Assembly: GCA_963556195.1 (NCBI GenBank)
Contig: CAUVYP010000586.1
Span: forward strand, 1,364,001-1,428,000
Source: Sepiola atlantica
Lineage: Eukaryota > Mollusca > Cephalopoda > Sepiida > Sepiolidae
Length of the DNA stretch: 64,000 nucleotides
Direction of reading: 5' to 3'
Below are positions 24,574 through 37,220 of the stretch, one piece after another. Numbering within the stretch: position 1 is the stretch's first letter; each line of letters opens with the position of its first letter. A program made the position numbers and the translations under genes. The notes under the pieces were generated by a model. That model was given only the letters and a program-made list of their open reading frames with translations, did not search any database and was not told the DNA's origin.

Positions 24574-25874
24574 TTAGCGCGTTTTAAAGTTGATATCGCT
24601 TTTGTTTATAACTTCCACATTTATTCGAATTGTGCAACGAAACTTTGCACGAATTAGCGGAGTCACATTTTCTACTGAAGTACCAAGTTTCAGAAGTGCA
24701 GCTCTTGTACTGCCGGAGATATGTCGATACAAACTGAATACGCAAAACATCAACAAAATTTAGCGCGTTTTAAAGTTGATATCGCTTTTGTTATAACTTC
24801 CACATTTATTCGAATTGTGCAACGAAACTTTGCACAGATTAGCGGAGTCACATTTTCTACTGAAGTACCAAGTTTCAGAAGTGCAGCTCTTGTACTGCCG
24901 GAGATATGTCGATACAAACTGAATACGCAAAACATCAACAAAATTTAGCGCGTTTTAAAGTTGATATCGCTTTTGTTTATAACTTCCACATTTATTCGAA
25001 TTGTGCAACGAAACTTTGCAGACAGTCGCGGATAGGCCTTTACTACTGAAGTACCAAGTTTCAGAAGTGCAGCTCTTTTACTGCCGGAGATATGTCGATA
25101 CAAACTGAATACGCAAAACATCAACAAAATTTAGCGCGTTTTAAAGTTGATATCGCTTTTGATTATAACTTCCACATTTATTCGAATTGTGCAACGAAAC
25201 TTTGCACAGATTAGCGGAGTCACATTTTCTACTGAAGTACCAAGTTTCAGAAGTGCAGCTCTTGTACTGCCGGAGATATGTCGATACAAACTGAATACGC
25301 AAAACATCAACAAAGTTTAGCGCGTTTTAAAGTTGATATCGCTTTTGTTTATAACTTCCACATTTATTCGAATTGTGCAACGAAACTTTGCACAGATTAG
25401 CGGAGTCACATTTTCTACTGAAGTACCAAGTTTCAGAAGTGCAGCTCTTGTACTGCCGGAGATATGTCGATACAAACTGAATACGCAAACTATCAACAAA
25501 ATTTAGTGCGATTTAAAGTTGATATCGCTTTTGTTTATAACTTCACCATTCTTTTGAATTGTGCAACGAAACTTTGCAGAGATAAGCGCAGTCACATGCT
25601 CTACTGAAGTACCAAGTTTCAGAAGTGCAGCTCTTTTACTGCCGGAGATATGTCGATACAAACTGAATACGCAAAACATCAACAAAATTTAGCGCGTTTT
25701 AAAGTGGATATCGCTTTAGTTTATAACTTCCACATTTATTCGAATTGTGCAACGAAACTTTGCAGACCGTCGCGGAGACACACGTTCTACTGAAGTACCA
25801 AGTTTCAGAAGTGCAGCTCTTGTACTGCCGGAGATATGTCGATACAAACTGAATACGCAAAACATCAACTAAAT
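24574..25874. repeat. 7-monomer block with second 185-bp a unit
   Basis: The order is aR, a(-1), k/h, aI, aL, e, c. The unit at 24945 has a k box with 'ctttact' and an h-type right end ('gctcttttactg'), directly followed by aI. This is a k/h chimera that removed one monomer relative to 22156-22527. Confidence 0.83.
24760..24944 (+). repeat. 185-bp a monomer ('gttataac')
   Basis: This is the second copy of the allele at 21971, in the same context (aR before, k with 'ctttact' after). Confidence 0.92.
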
Positions 25875-27176
25875 TTAGCGCGTTTTAAAGTTGATATCGC
25901 TTTTGTTTATAACTTCCACATTTATTCGAATTGTGCAACGAAACTTTGCACGAATTAGCGGAGTCACATTTTCTACTGAAGTACCAAGTTTCAGAAGTGC
26001 AGCTCTTGTACTGCCGGAGATATGTCGATACAAACTGAATACGCAAAACATCAACAAAATTTAGCGCGTTTTAAAGTTGATATCGCTTTTGTTTATAACT
26101 TCCACATTTATTCGAATTGTGCAACGAAACTTTGCAGACAGTCGCGGATAGGCCTTTACTACTGAAGTACCAAGTTTCAGAAGTGCAGCTCTTGTACTGC
26201 CGGAGATATGTCGATACAAACTGAATACGCAAAACATCAACAAAATTTAGCGCGTTTTAAAGTTGATATCGCTTTTGTTTATAACTTCCACATTTATTCA
26301 AATTGTGCAACGAAACTTTGCACAGATTAGCGGAGTCACATGCTCTACTGAAGTACCAAGTTTCAGAAGTGCAGCTCTTTTACTGCCGGAGATATGTCGA
26401 TACAAACTGAATACGCAAAACATCAACAAAATTTAGCGCGTTTTAAAGTTGATATCGCTTTTGATTATAACTTCCACATTTATTCGAATTGTGCAACGAA
26501 ACTTTGCACAGATTAGCGGAGTCACATTTTCTACTGAAGTACCAAGTTTCAGAAGTGCAGCTCTTGTACTGCCGGAGATATGTCGATACAAACTGAATAC
26601 GCAAAACATCAACAAAATTTAGCGCGTTTTAAAGTTGATATCGCTTTTGTTTATAACTTCCACATTTATTCGAATTGTGCAACGAAACTTTGCACAGATT
26701 AGCGGAGTCACATTTTCTACTGAAGTACCAAGTTTCAGAAGTGCAGCTCTTGTACTGCCGGAGATATGTCGATACAAACTGAATACGCAAACTATCAACA
26801 AAATTTAGTGCGATTTAAAGTTGATATCGCTTTTGTTTATAACTTCACCATTCTTTTGAATTGTGCAACGAAACTTTGCAGAGATAAGCGCAGTAACATG
26901 CTCTACTGAAGTACCAAGTTTCAGAAGTGCAGCTCTTTTACTGCCGGAGATATGTCGATACAAACTGAATACGCAAAACATCAACAAAATTTAGCGCGTT
27001 TTAAAGTGGATATCGCTTTTGTTTATAACTTCCACATTTATTCGAATTGTGCAACGAAACTTTGCAGACCGTCGCGGAGACACACGTTCTACTGAAGTAC
27101 CAAGTTTCAGAAGTGCAGCTCTGGTACTGCCGGAGATATGTCGATACAAACTTAATACGCAAAACATCAACTAAAT
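25875..27176. repeat. 7-monomer HOR copy (1302 bp)
   Basis: The order is aR, k, h, aI, aL, e, c. The h unit has 'attcaaattg' and the k unit 'ctttact'. The e unit has 'cagtaacatg' and the c unit 'ctggtactg'. Confidence 0.88.
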
Positions 27177-28292
27177 TTAGCGCGTTTTAAAGTTGATATC
27201 GCTTTTGTTTATAACTTCCACATTTATTCGAATTGTGCAACGAAACTTTGCAGACAGTCGCGGATAGGCCTTTACTACTGAAGTACCAAGTTTCAGAAGT
27301 GCAGCTCTTGTACTGCCGGAGATATGTCGATACAAACTGAATACGCAAAACATCAACAAAATTTAGCGCGTTTTAAAGTTGATATCGCTTTTGTTTATAA
27401 CTTCCACATTTATTCAAATTGTGCAACGAAACTTTGCACAGATTAGCGGAGTCACATGCTCTACTGAAGTACCAAGTTTCAGAAGTGCAGCTCTTTTACT
27501 GCCGGAGATATGTCGATACAAACTGAATACGCAAAACATCAACAAAATTTAGCGCGTTTTAAAGTTGATATCGCTTTTGATTATAACTTCCACATTTATT
27601 CGAATTGTGCAACGAAACTTTGCACAGATTAGCGGAGTCACATTTTCTACTGAAGTACCAAGTTTCAGAAGTGCAGCTCTTGTACTGCCGGAGATATGTC
27701 GATACAAACTGAATACGCAAAACATCAACAAAATTTAGCGCGTTTTAAAGTTGATATCGCTTTTGTTTATAACTTCCACATTAATTCGAATTGTGCAACG
27801 AAACTTTGCACAGATTAGCGGAGTCACATTTTCTACTGAAGTACCAAGTTTCAGAAGTGCAGCTCTTGTACTGCCGGAGATATGTCGATACAAACTGAAT
27901 ACGCAAACTATCAACAAAATTTAGTGCGATTTAAAGTTGATATCGCTTTTGTTTATAACTTCACCATTCTTTTGAATTGTGCAACGAAACTTTGCAGAGA
28001 TAAGCGCAGTCACATGCTCTACTGAAGTACCAAGTTTCAGAAGTGCAGCTCTTTTACTGCCGGAGATATGTCGATACAAACTGAATACGCAAAACATCAA
28101 CAAAATTTAGCGCGTTTTAAAGTAGATATCGGTTTTGTTTATAACTTCCACATTTATTCGAATTGTGCAACGAAACTTTGCAGACCGTCGCGGAGACACA
28201 CGTTCTACTGAAGTACCAAGTTTCAGAAGTGCAGCTCTTGTACTGCCGGAGATATGTCGATACAAACTGAATACGCAAAACATCAACTAAAT
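27177..28292. repeat. 6-monomer HOR copy (1116 bp)
   Basis: The order is k, h, aI, aL, e, c, which is the previous 7-mer without its aR unit and with the same k and h marks. The terminal c unit has 'aaagtagatatcgg'. Confidence 0.88.
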
Positions 28293-29036
28293 TTAGCGCG
28301 TTTAAAAGTTGATATCGCTTTTGTTTATAACTTCCACATTTATTCGAATTGTGCAACGAAACTTTGCACGAATTAGCGGAGTCACATTTTCTACTGAAGT
28401 ACCAAGTTTCAAAAGTGCAGCTCTTGTACTGCCGGAGATATGTCGATACAAACTGAATACGCAAAACATCAACAAAATTTAGCGCGTTTTAAAGTTGATA
28501 TCGCTTTTGTTTATAACTTCCACATTTATTCGAATTGTGCAACGAAACTTTGCACAGATTAGCGGAGTCACATTTTCTACTGAAGTACCAAGTTTCAGAA
28601 GTGCAGCTCTTGTACTGCCGGAGATATGTCGATACAAACTGAATACGCAAAACATCAACAAAATTTAGCGCGTTTTAAAGTTGATATCGCTTTTGTTTAT
28701 AACTTCCACATTTATTCGAATTGTGCAACGAAACTTTGCAGACAGTCGCGGATAGGCCTTTTCTACTGAAGTACCAAGTTTCAGAAGTGCAGCTCTTGTA
28801 CTGCCGGAGATATGTCGATACAAACTGAATACGCAAAACATCAACAAAATTTAGCGCGTTTTAAAGTTGATATCGCTTTTGTTTATAACTTCCACATTTA
28901 TTCGAATTGTGCAACGAAACTTTGCACGGATTAGCGGAGTAACATGTTCTACTGAAGTACCAAGTTTCAGAAGTGCAGCTCTTGTACTGCCGGAGATATG
29001 TCGATACAAACTGAATACGCAAAACATCAACAAAAT
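28293..29036. repeat. Zone 2/3 junction block aR-a-k-h
   Basis: The aR unit has 'gcgtttaaaag' and 'tttcaaaagtg'. The h-like unit at 28851 has 'cacggattag' and 'gtaacatgttct'. The c-aR-a-k run 28107-28850 matches 36291-37034 at an offset of 8184 bp (44 monomers). Confidence 0.8.
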
Positions 29037-30896
29037 TTAGCGCGTTTTAAAGTTGATATCGCTTTTGTTTATAACTTCCACATTTATTCGAATTGTGCAA
29101 CGAAACTTTGCAGACCGTCGCGGAGACACACGTTCTACTGAAGTACCAAGTTTCAGAAGTGCAGCTCTTGTACTGCCGGAGATATGTCGATACAAACTGA
29201 ATACGCAAAACATCAACAAAATTTAGTGCGATTTAAAGTTAGTATCGCTTTTGTTTATAACTTCACCATTCTTTAGAATTGTGCAACGAAACTTTGCAGA
29301 GATGAGCGGAGTCACATGCTCTACTGAAGTACTAAGTTTCAGAAGTGCAGCTCTTTTACTGCCGGAGATATGTCGATACAAACTGAATACGCAAAACATC
29401 AACAAAATTTAGCGCGTTTTAAAGTTGATATCGCTTTTGTTTATAACTTCCACATTTATTCGAATTGTGCAACGAACCTTTGCACAGATTAGCGGAGTCA
29501 CATTTTCCACTGAAGTACCAAGTTTCAGAAGTGCAGCTCTTGTACTGCCGGAGATATGTCGATACAAACTGAATACGCAAAACATCAACAAAATTTAGCG
29601 CGTTTTAAAGTTGATATCGCTTTTGTTTATAACTTCCACATTTATTCGAATTGTGCAACGAAACTTTGCAGACAGTCGCGGATAGGCCTTTTCTACTGAA
29701 GTACCAAGTTTCAGAAGTGCAGCTCTTGTACTGCCGGAGATATGTCGATACAAACTGAATACGCAAAACATCAACAAAATTTAGCGCGTTTTAAAGTTGA
29801 TATCGCTTTTGTTTATAACTTCCACATTTATTCGAATTGTGCAACGAAACTTTGCAGACAGTCGCGGATAGGCCTTTTCTACTGAAGTACCAAGTTTCAG
29901 AAGTGCAGCTCTTGTACTGCCGGAGATATGTCGATACAAACTGAATACGCAAAACATCAACAAAATTAAGCGCGTTTTAAAGTTGATATCGCTTTTGTTT
30001 ACAACTTCCACATTTATTCGAATTGTGCAACGAAACTTTGCACAAATTAGCGGAGTCACATTTTCTACTGAAGTACCAAGTTTCAGAAGTGCAGCTCTTG
30101 TACTGCCGGAGATATGTCGATACAAACTGAATACGCAAAACATCAACAAAATTTAGCGCGTTTTAAAGTTGATATCGCTTTTGTTTATAACTTCCACATT
30201 TATTCGAATTGTGCAACGAAACTTTGCACAGATTAGCGGAGTCACATGTTCTACTGAAGTACCAAGTTTCAGAAGTGCAGCTCTTGTACTGCCGGAGATA
30301 TGTCGATACAAACTGAATACGCAAAACATCAACAAAATTTAGCGCGTTTTAAAGTTGATATCGCTTTTGTTTATAACTTCCACATTTATTCGAATTGTGC
30401 AACGAAACTTTGCACAGATTAGCGGAGTCACATTTTCTACTGAAGTACCAAGTTTCAGAAGTGCAGCTCTTTTACTGCCGGAGATATGTCGATACAAACT
30501 GAATACGCAAAACATCAACAAAATTAAGCGCGTTTTAAAGTTGATATCGCTTTTGTTTACAACTTCCACATTTATTCGAATTGTGCAACGAAACTTTGCA
30601 CAAATTAGCGGAGTCACATGTTCTACTGAAGTACCAAGTTTCAGAAGTGCAGCTCTTGTACTGCCGGAGATATGTCGATACAAACTGAATACGCAAAACA
30701 TCAACAAAATTTAGCGCGTTTTAAAGTTGATATCGCTTTTGTTTATAACTTCCAAATTTATTCGAATTGTGCAACGAAACTTTGCACAGATTAGCGGAGT
30801 CACATGTTCTACTGAAGTACCAAGTTTCAGAAGTGCAGCTCTTGTACTGCCGGAGATATGTCGATACAAACTGAATACGCAAAACATCAACAAAAT
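29037..30896. repeat. Zone 3 HOR, 10 monomers
   Basis: The order is c, d, a(AKV), k, k, a(VVN), h, a(T-run), h(VVN), h. The AKV unit has 'cgaacctttg'. VVN units have 'gtttacaac' and 'taagcg' in place of 'ttagcg', and here also 'cacaaattag'. The k-k doublet is a zone 3 hallmark. Confidence 0.86.
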
Positions 30897-32942
30897 TTAG
30901 CGCGTTTTAAAGTTGATATCGCTTTTGTTTATAACTTCCACATTTATTCGAATTGTGCAACGAAACTTTGCAGACCGTCGCGGAGACACACGTTCTACTG
31001 AAGTACCAAGTTTCAGAAGTGCAGCTCTTGTACTGCCGGAGATATGTCGATACAAACTGAATACGCAAAACATCAACAAAATTTAGTGCGATTTAAAGTT
31101 AGTATCGCTTTTGTTTATAACTTCACCATTCTTTAGAATTGTGCAACGAAACTTTGCAGAGATGAGCGGAGTCACATGCTCTACTGAAGTACCAAGTTTC
31201 AGAAGTGCAGCTCTTTTACTGCCGGAGATATGTCGATACAAACTGAATACGCAAAACATCAACAAAATTTAGCGCGTTTTAAAGTTGATATCGCTTTTGT
31301 TTATAACTTCCACATTTATTCGAATTGTGCAACGAACCTTTGCACAGATTAGCGGAGTCACATTTTCTACTGAAGTACCAAGTTTCAGAAGTGCAGCTCT
31401 TGTACTGCCGGAGATATGTCGATACAAACTGAATACGCAAAACATCAACAAAATTTAGCGCGTTTTAAAGTTGATATCTCTTTTGTTTATAACTTCCACA
31501 TTTATTCGAATTGTGCAACGAAACTTTGCAGACAGTCGCGGATAGGCCTTTTCTACTGAAGTACCAAGTTTCAGAAGTGCAGCTCTTGTACTGCCGGAGA
31601 TATGTCGATACAAACTGAATACGCAAAACATCAACAAAATTTAGCGCGTTTTAAAGTTGATATCGCTTTTGTTTATAACTTCCACATTTATTCGAATTGT
31701 GCAACGAAACTTTGCAGACAGTCGCGGATAGGCCTTTTCTACTGAAGTACCAAGTTTCAGAAGTGCAGCTCTTGTACTGCCGGAGATATGTCGATACAAA
31801 CTGAATACGCAAAACATCAACAAAATTAAGCGCGTTTTAAAGTTGATATCGCTTTTGTTTACAACTTCCACATTTATTCGAATTGTGCAACGAAACTTTG
31901 CACAGATTAGCGGAGTCACATTTTCTACTGAAGTACCAAGTTTCAGAAGTGCAGCTCTTGTACTGCCGGAGATATGTCGATACAAACTGAATACGCAAAC
32001 TATCAACAAAATTTAGTGCGATTTAAAGTTGATATCGCTTTTGTTTATAACTTCACCATTCTTGTGAATTGTGCAACGAAACTTTGCAGAGATAAGCGCA
32101 GTCACATGCTCTACTGAAGTACCAAGTTTCAGAAGTGCAGCTCTTTTACTGCCGGAGATATGTCGATACAAACTGAATACGCAAAACATCAACAAAATTA
32201 AGCGCGTTTTAAAGTTGATATCGCTTTTGTTTATAACTTCCACATTTATTCGAATTGTGCAACGAAACTTTGCAGACAGTCGCGGATAGGCCTTTTCTAC
32301 TGAAGTACCAAGTTTCAGAAGTGCAGCTCTTGTACTGCCGGAGATATGTCGATACAAACTGAATACGCAAAACATCAACAAAATTTAGCGCGTTTTAAAG
32401 TTGATATCGCTTTTGTTTATAACTTCCACATTTATTCGAATTGTGCAACGAAACTTTGCACAGATTAGCGGAGTCACATGCTCTACTGAAGTACCAAGTT
32501 TCAGAAGTGCAGCTCTTTTACTGCCGGAGATATGTCGATACAAACTGAATACGCAAAACATCAACAAAATTTAGCGCGTTTTAAAGTTGATATCGCTTTT
32601 GTTTATAACTTCCACATTTATTCGAATTGTGCAACGAAACTTTGCACAGATTAGCGGAGTCACATTTTCTACTGAAGTACCAAGTTTCAGAAGTGCAGCT
32701 CTTGTACTGCCGGAGATATGTCGATACAAACTGAATACGCAAAACATCAACAAAATTTAGCGCGTTTTAAAGTTGATATCGCTTTTGTTTATAACTTCCA
32801 CATTTATTCGAATTGTGCAACGAAACTTTGCACAGATTAGCGGAGTCACATGTTCTACTGAAGTACCAAGTTTCAGAAGTGCAGCTCTTTTACTGCCGGA
32901 GATATGTCGATACAAACTGAATACGCAAAACATCAACAAAAT
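30897..32942. repeat. Zone 3 HOR, 11 monomers (2046 bp)
   Basis: The order is c, d, a(AKV), k, k, a(VVN), e, k, h, a, h. The first k has 'gatatctctt'. The e unit has 'cattcttgtgaattg', shared only with 34059 and 35733. Confidence 0.88.
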
Positions 32943-34616
32943 TTAGCGCGTTTTAAAGTTGATATCGCTTTTGTTTATAACTTCCACATTTATTCGAATT
33001 GTGCAACGAAACTTTGCAGACCGTCGCGGAGACACACGTTCTACTGAAGTACCAAGTTTCAGAAGTGCAGCTCTTGTACTGCCGGAGATATGTCGATACA
33101 AACTGAATACGCAAAACATCAACAAAATTTAGTGCGATTTAAAGTTAGTATCGCTTTTGTTTATAACTTCACCATTCTTTAGAATTGTGCAACGAAACTT
33201 TGCAGAGATGAGCGGAGTCACATGCTCTACTGAAGTACCAAGTTTCAGAAGTGCAGCTCTTTTACTGCCGGAGATATGTCGATACAAACTGAATACGCAA
33301 AACATCAACAAAATTTAGCGCGTTTTAAAGTTGATATCGCTTTTGTTTATAACTTCCACATTTATTCGAATTGTGCAACGAACCTTTGCACAGATTAGCG
33401 GAGTCACATTTTCTACTGAAGTACCAAGTTTCAGAAGTGCAGCTCTTGTACTGCCGGAGATATGTCGATACAAACTGAATACGCAAAACATCAACAAAAT
33501 TTAGCGCGTTTTAAAGTTGATATCTCTTTTGTTTATAACTTCCACATTTATTCGAATTGTGCAACGAAACTTTGCAGACAGTCGCGGATAGGCCTTTTCT
33601 ACTGAAGTACCAAGTTTCAGAAGTGCAGCTCTTGTACTGCCGGAGATATGTCGATACAAACTGAATACGCAAAACATCAACAAAATTTAGCGCGTTTTAA
33701 AGTTGATATCGCTTTTGTTTATAACTTCCACATTTATTCGAATTGTGCAACGAAACTTTGCAGACAGTCGCGGATAGGCCTTTTCTACTGAAGTACCAAG
33801 TTTCAGAAGTGCAGCTCTTGTACTGCCGGAGATATGTCGATACAAACTGAATACGCAAAACATCAACAAAATTAAGCGCGTTTTAAAGTTGATATCGCTT
33901 TTGTTTACAACTTCCACATTTATTCGAATTGTGCAACGAAACTTTGCACAGATTAGCGGAGTCACATTTTCTACTGAAGTACCAAGTTTCAGAAGTGCAG
34001 CTCTTGTACTGCCGGAGATATGTCGATACAAACTGAATACGCAAACTATCAACAAAATTTAGTGCGATTTAAAGTTGATATCGCTTTTGTTTATAACTTC
34101 ACCATTCTTGTGAATTGTGCAACGAAACTTTGCAGAGATAAGCGCAGTCACATGCTCTACTGAAGTACCAAGTTTCAGAAGTGCAGCTCTTTTACTGCCG
34201 GAGATATGTCGATACAAACTGAATACGCAAAACATCAACAAAATTAAGCGCGTTTTAAAGTTGATATCGCTTTTGTTTATAACTTCCACATTTATTCGAA
34301 TTGTGCAACGAAACTTTGCAGACAGTCGCGGATAGGCCTTTTCTACTGAAGTACCAAGTTTCAGAAGTGCAGCTCTTGTACTGCCGGAGATATGTCGATA
34401 CAAACTGAATACGCAAAACATCAACAAAATTTAGCGCGTTTTAAAGTTGATATCGCTTTTGTTTATAACTTCCACATTTATTCGAATTGTGCAACGAAAC
34501 TTTGCACAGATTAGCGGAGTCACATGCTCTACTGAAGTACCAAGTTTCAGAAGTGCAGCTCTTTTACTGCCGGAGATATGTCGATACAAACTGAATACGC
34601 AAAACATCAACAAAAT
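32943..34616. repeat. Zone 3 HOR, 9 monomers (1674 bp)
   Basis: The order is c, d, a(AKV), k, k, a(VVN), e, k, h. It carries the same marks ('gatatctctt', 'cttgtgaattg') as 30897-32942 but lacks the final a-h pair. It is a close copy offset by 2046 bp. Confidence 0.9.
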
Positions 34617-37220
34617 TTAGCGCGTTTTAAAGTTGATATCGCTTTTGTTTATAACTTCCACATTTATTCGAATTGTGCAACGAAACTTTGCAGACCGTCG
34701 CGGAGACACACGTTCTACTGAAGTACCAAGTTTCAGAAGTGCAGCTCTTGTACTGCCGGAGATATGTCGATACAAACTGAATACGCAAAACATCAACAAA
34801 ATTTAGTGCGATTTAAAGTTAGTATCGCTTTTGTTTATAACTTCACCATTCTTTAGAATTGTGCAACGAAACTTTGCAGAGATGAGCGGAGTCACATGCT
34901 CTACTGAAGTACCAAGTTTCAGAAGTGCAGCTCTTTTACTGCCGGAGATATGTCGATACAAACTGAATACGCAAAACATCAACAAAATTTAGCGCGTTTT
35001 AAAGTTGATATCGCTTTTGTTTATAACTTCCACATTTATTCGAATTGTGCAACGAACCTTTGCACAGATTAGCGGAGTCACATTTTCTACTGAAGTACCA
35101 AGTTTCAGAAGTGCAGCTCTTGTACTGCCGGAGATATGTCGATACAAACTGAATACGCAAAACATCAACAAAATTTAGCGCGTTTTAAAGTTGATATCTC
35201 TTTTGTTTATAACTTCCACATTTATTCGAATTGTGCAACGAAACTTTGCAGACAGTCGCGGATAGGCCTTTTCTACTGAAGTACCAAGTTTCAGAAGTGC
35301 AGCTCTTGTACTGCCGGAGATATGTCGATACAAACTGAATACGCAAAACATCAACAAAATTTAGCGCGTTTTAAAGTTGATATCGCTTTTGTTTATAACT
35401 TCCACATTTATTCGAATTGTGCAACGAAACTTTGCAGACAGTCGCGGATAGGCCTTTTCTACTGAAGTACCAAGTTTCAGAAGTGCAGCTCTTGTACTGC
35501 CGGAGATATGTCGATACAAACTGAATACGCAAAACATCAACAAAATTAAGCGCGTTTTAAAGTTGATATCGCTTTTGTTTACAACTTCCACATTTATTCG
35601 AATTGTGCAACGAAACTTTGCACAGATTAGCGGAGTCACATTTTCTACTGAAGTACCAAGTTTCAGAAGTGCAGCTCTTGTACTGCCGGAGATATGTCGA
35701 TACAAACTGAATACGCAAACTATCAACAAAATTTAGTGCGATTTAAAGTTGATATCGCTTTTGTTTATAACTTCACCATTCTTGTGAATTGTGCAACGAA
35801 ACTTTGCAGAGATAAGCGCAGTCACATGCTCTACTGAAGTACCAAGTTTCAGAAGTGCAGCTCTTTTACTGCCGGAGATATGTCGATACAAACTGAATAC
35901 GCAAAACATCAACAAAATTAAGCGCGTTTTAAAGTTGATATCGCTTTTGTTTATAACTTCCACATTTATTCGAATTGTGCAACGAAACTTTGCACAGATT
36001 AGCGGAGTCACATTTTCTACTGAAGTACCAAGTTTCAGAAGTGCAGCTCTTGTACTGCCGGAGATATGTCGATACAAACTGAATACGCACACTATCAACA
36101 AAATTTAGTGCGATTTAAAGTTGATATCGCTTTTGTTTATAACTTCACCATTCTTTTGAATTGTGCAACGAAACTTTGCAGAGATAAGCGCAGTCACATG
36201 CTCTACTGAAGTACCAAGTTTCAGAAGTGCAGCTCTTTTACTGCCGGAGATATGTCGATACAAACTGAATACGCAAAACATCAACAAAATTTAGCGCGTT
36301 TTAAAGTGGATATCGCTTTTGTTTATAACTTCCACATTTATTCGAATTGTGCAACGAAACTTTGCAGACCGTCGCGGAGACACACGTTCTACTGAAGTAC
36401 CAAGTTTCAGAAGTGCAGCTCTTGTACTGCCGGAGATATGTCGATACAAACTGAATACGCAAAACATCAACTAAATTTAGCGCGTTTGAAAGTTGATATC
36501 GCTTTTGTTTATAACTTCCACATTTATTCGAATTGTGCAACGAAACTTTGCACGAATTAGCGGAGTCACATTTTCTACTGAAGTACCAAGTTTCAAAAGT
36601 GCAGCTCTTGTACTGCCGGAGATATGTCGATACAAACTGAATACGCAAAACATCAACAAAATTTAGCGCGTTTTAAAGTTGATATCGCTTTTGTTTATAA
36701 CTTCCACATTTATTCGAATTGTGCAACGAAACTTTGCACAGATTAGCGGAGTCACATTTTCTACTGAAGTACCAAGTTTCAGAAGTGCAGCTCTTGTACT
36801 GCCGGAGATATGTCGATACAAACTGAATACGCAAAACATCAACAAAATTTAGCGCGTTTTAAAGTTGATATCGCTTTTGTTTATAACTTCCACATTTATT
36901 CGAATTGTGCAACGAAACTTTGCAGACAGTCGCGGATAGGCCTTTTCTACTGAAGTACCAAGTTTCAGAAGTGCAGCTCTTGTACTGCCGGAGATATGTC
37001 GATACAAACTGAATACGCAAAACATCAACTAAATTTAGCGCGTTTTAAAGTTGATATCGCTTTTGTTTATAACTTCCACATTTATTCGAATTGTGCAACG
37101 AAACTTTGCACAGATTAGCGGAGTCACATGTTCTACTGAAGTACCAAGTTTCAGAAGTGCAGCTCTTTTACTGCCGGAGATATGTCGATACAAACTGAAT
37201 ACGCAAAACATCAACAAAAT
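34617..37220. repeat. Zone 3 HOR, 14 monomers
   Basis: The order is c, d, a(AKV), k, k, a(VVN), e, aL, e, c, aR, a, k, h. The first seven units copy 32943-34244. After the e unit it switches to zone-2-like sequence (aL-e-c-aR-a-k) matching 28107-28850. The aL unit at 35919 has 'cgcacactatc'. Confidence 0.86.

Noticed and set aside
28117..28464. 115-codon minus-strand frames at 28117, 36301 and 53412
   Set aside because: They arise in an alternative frame where rare changes ('gtttaaaag', 'gtttgaaag', 'gttttgaag') remove a stop. They are repeat sequence with no coding signal.
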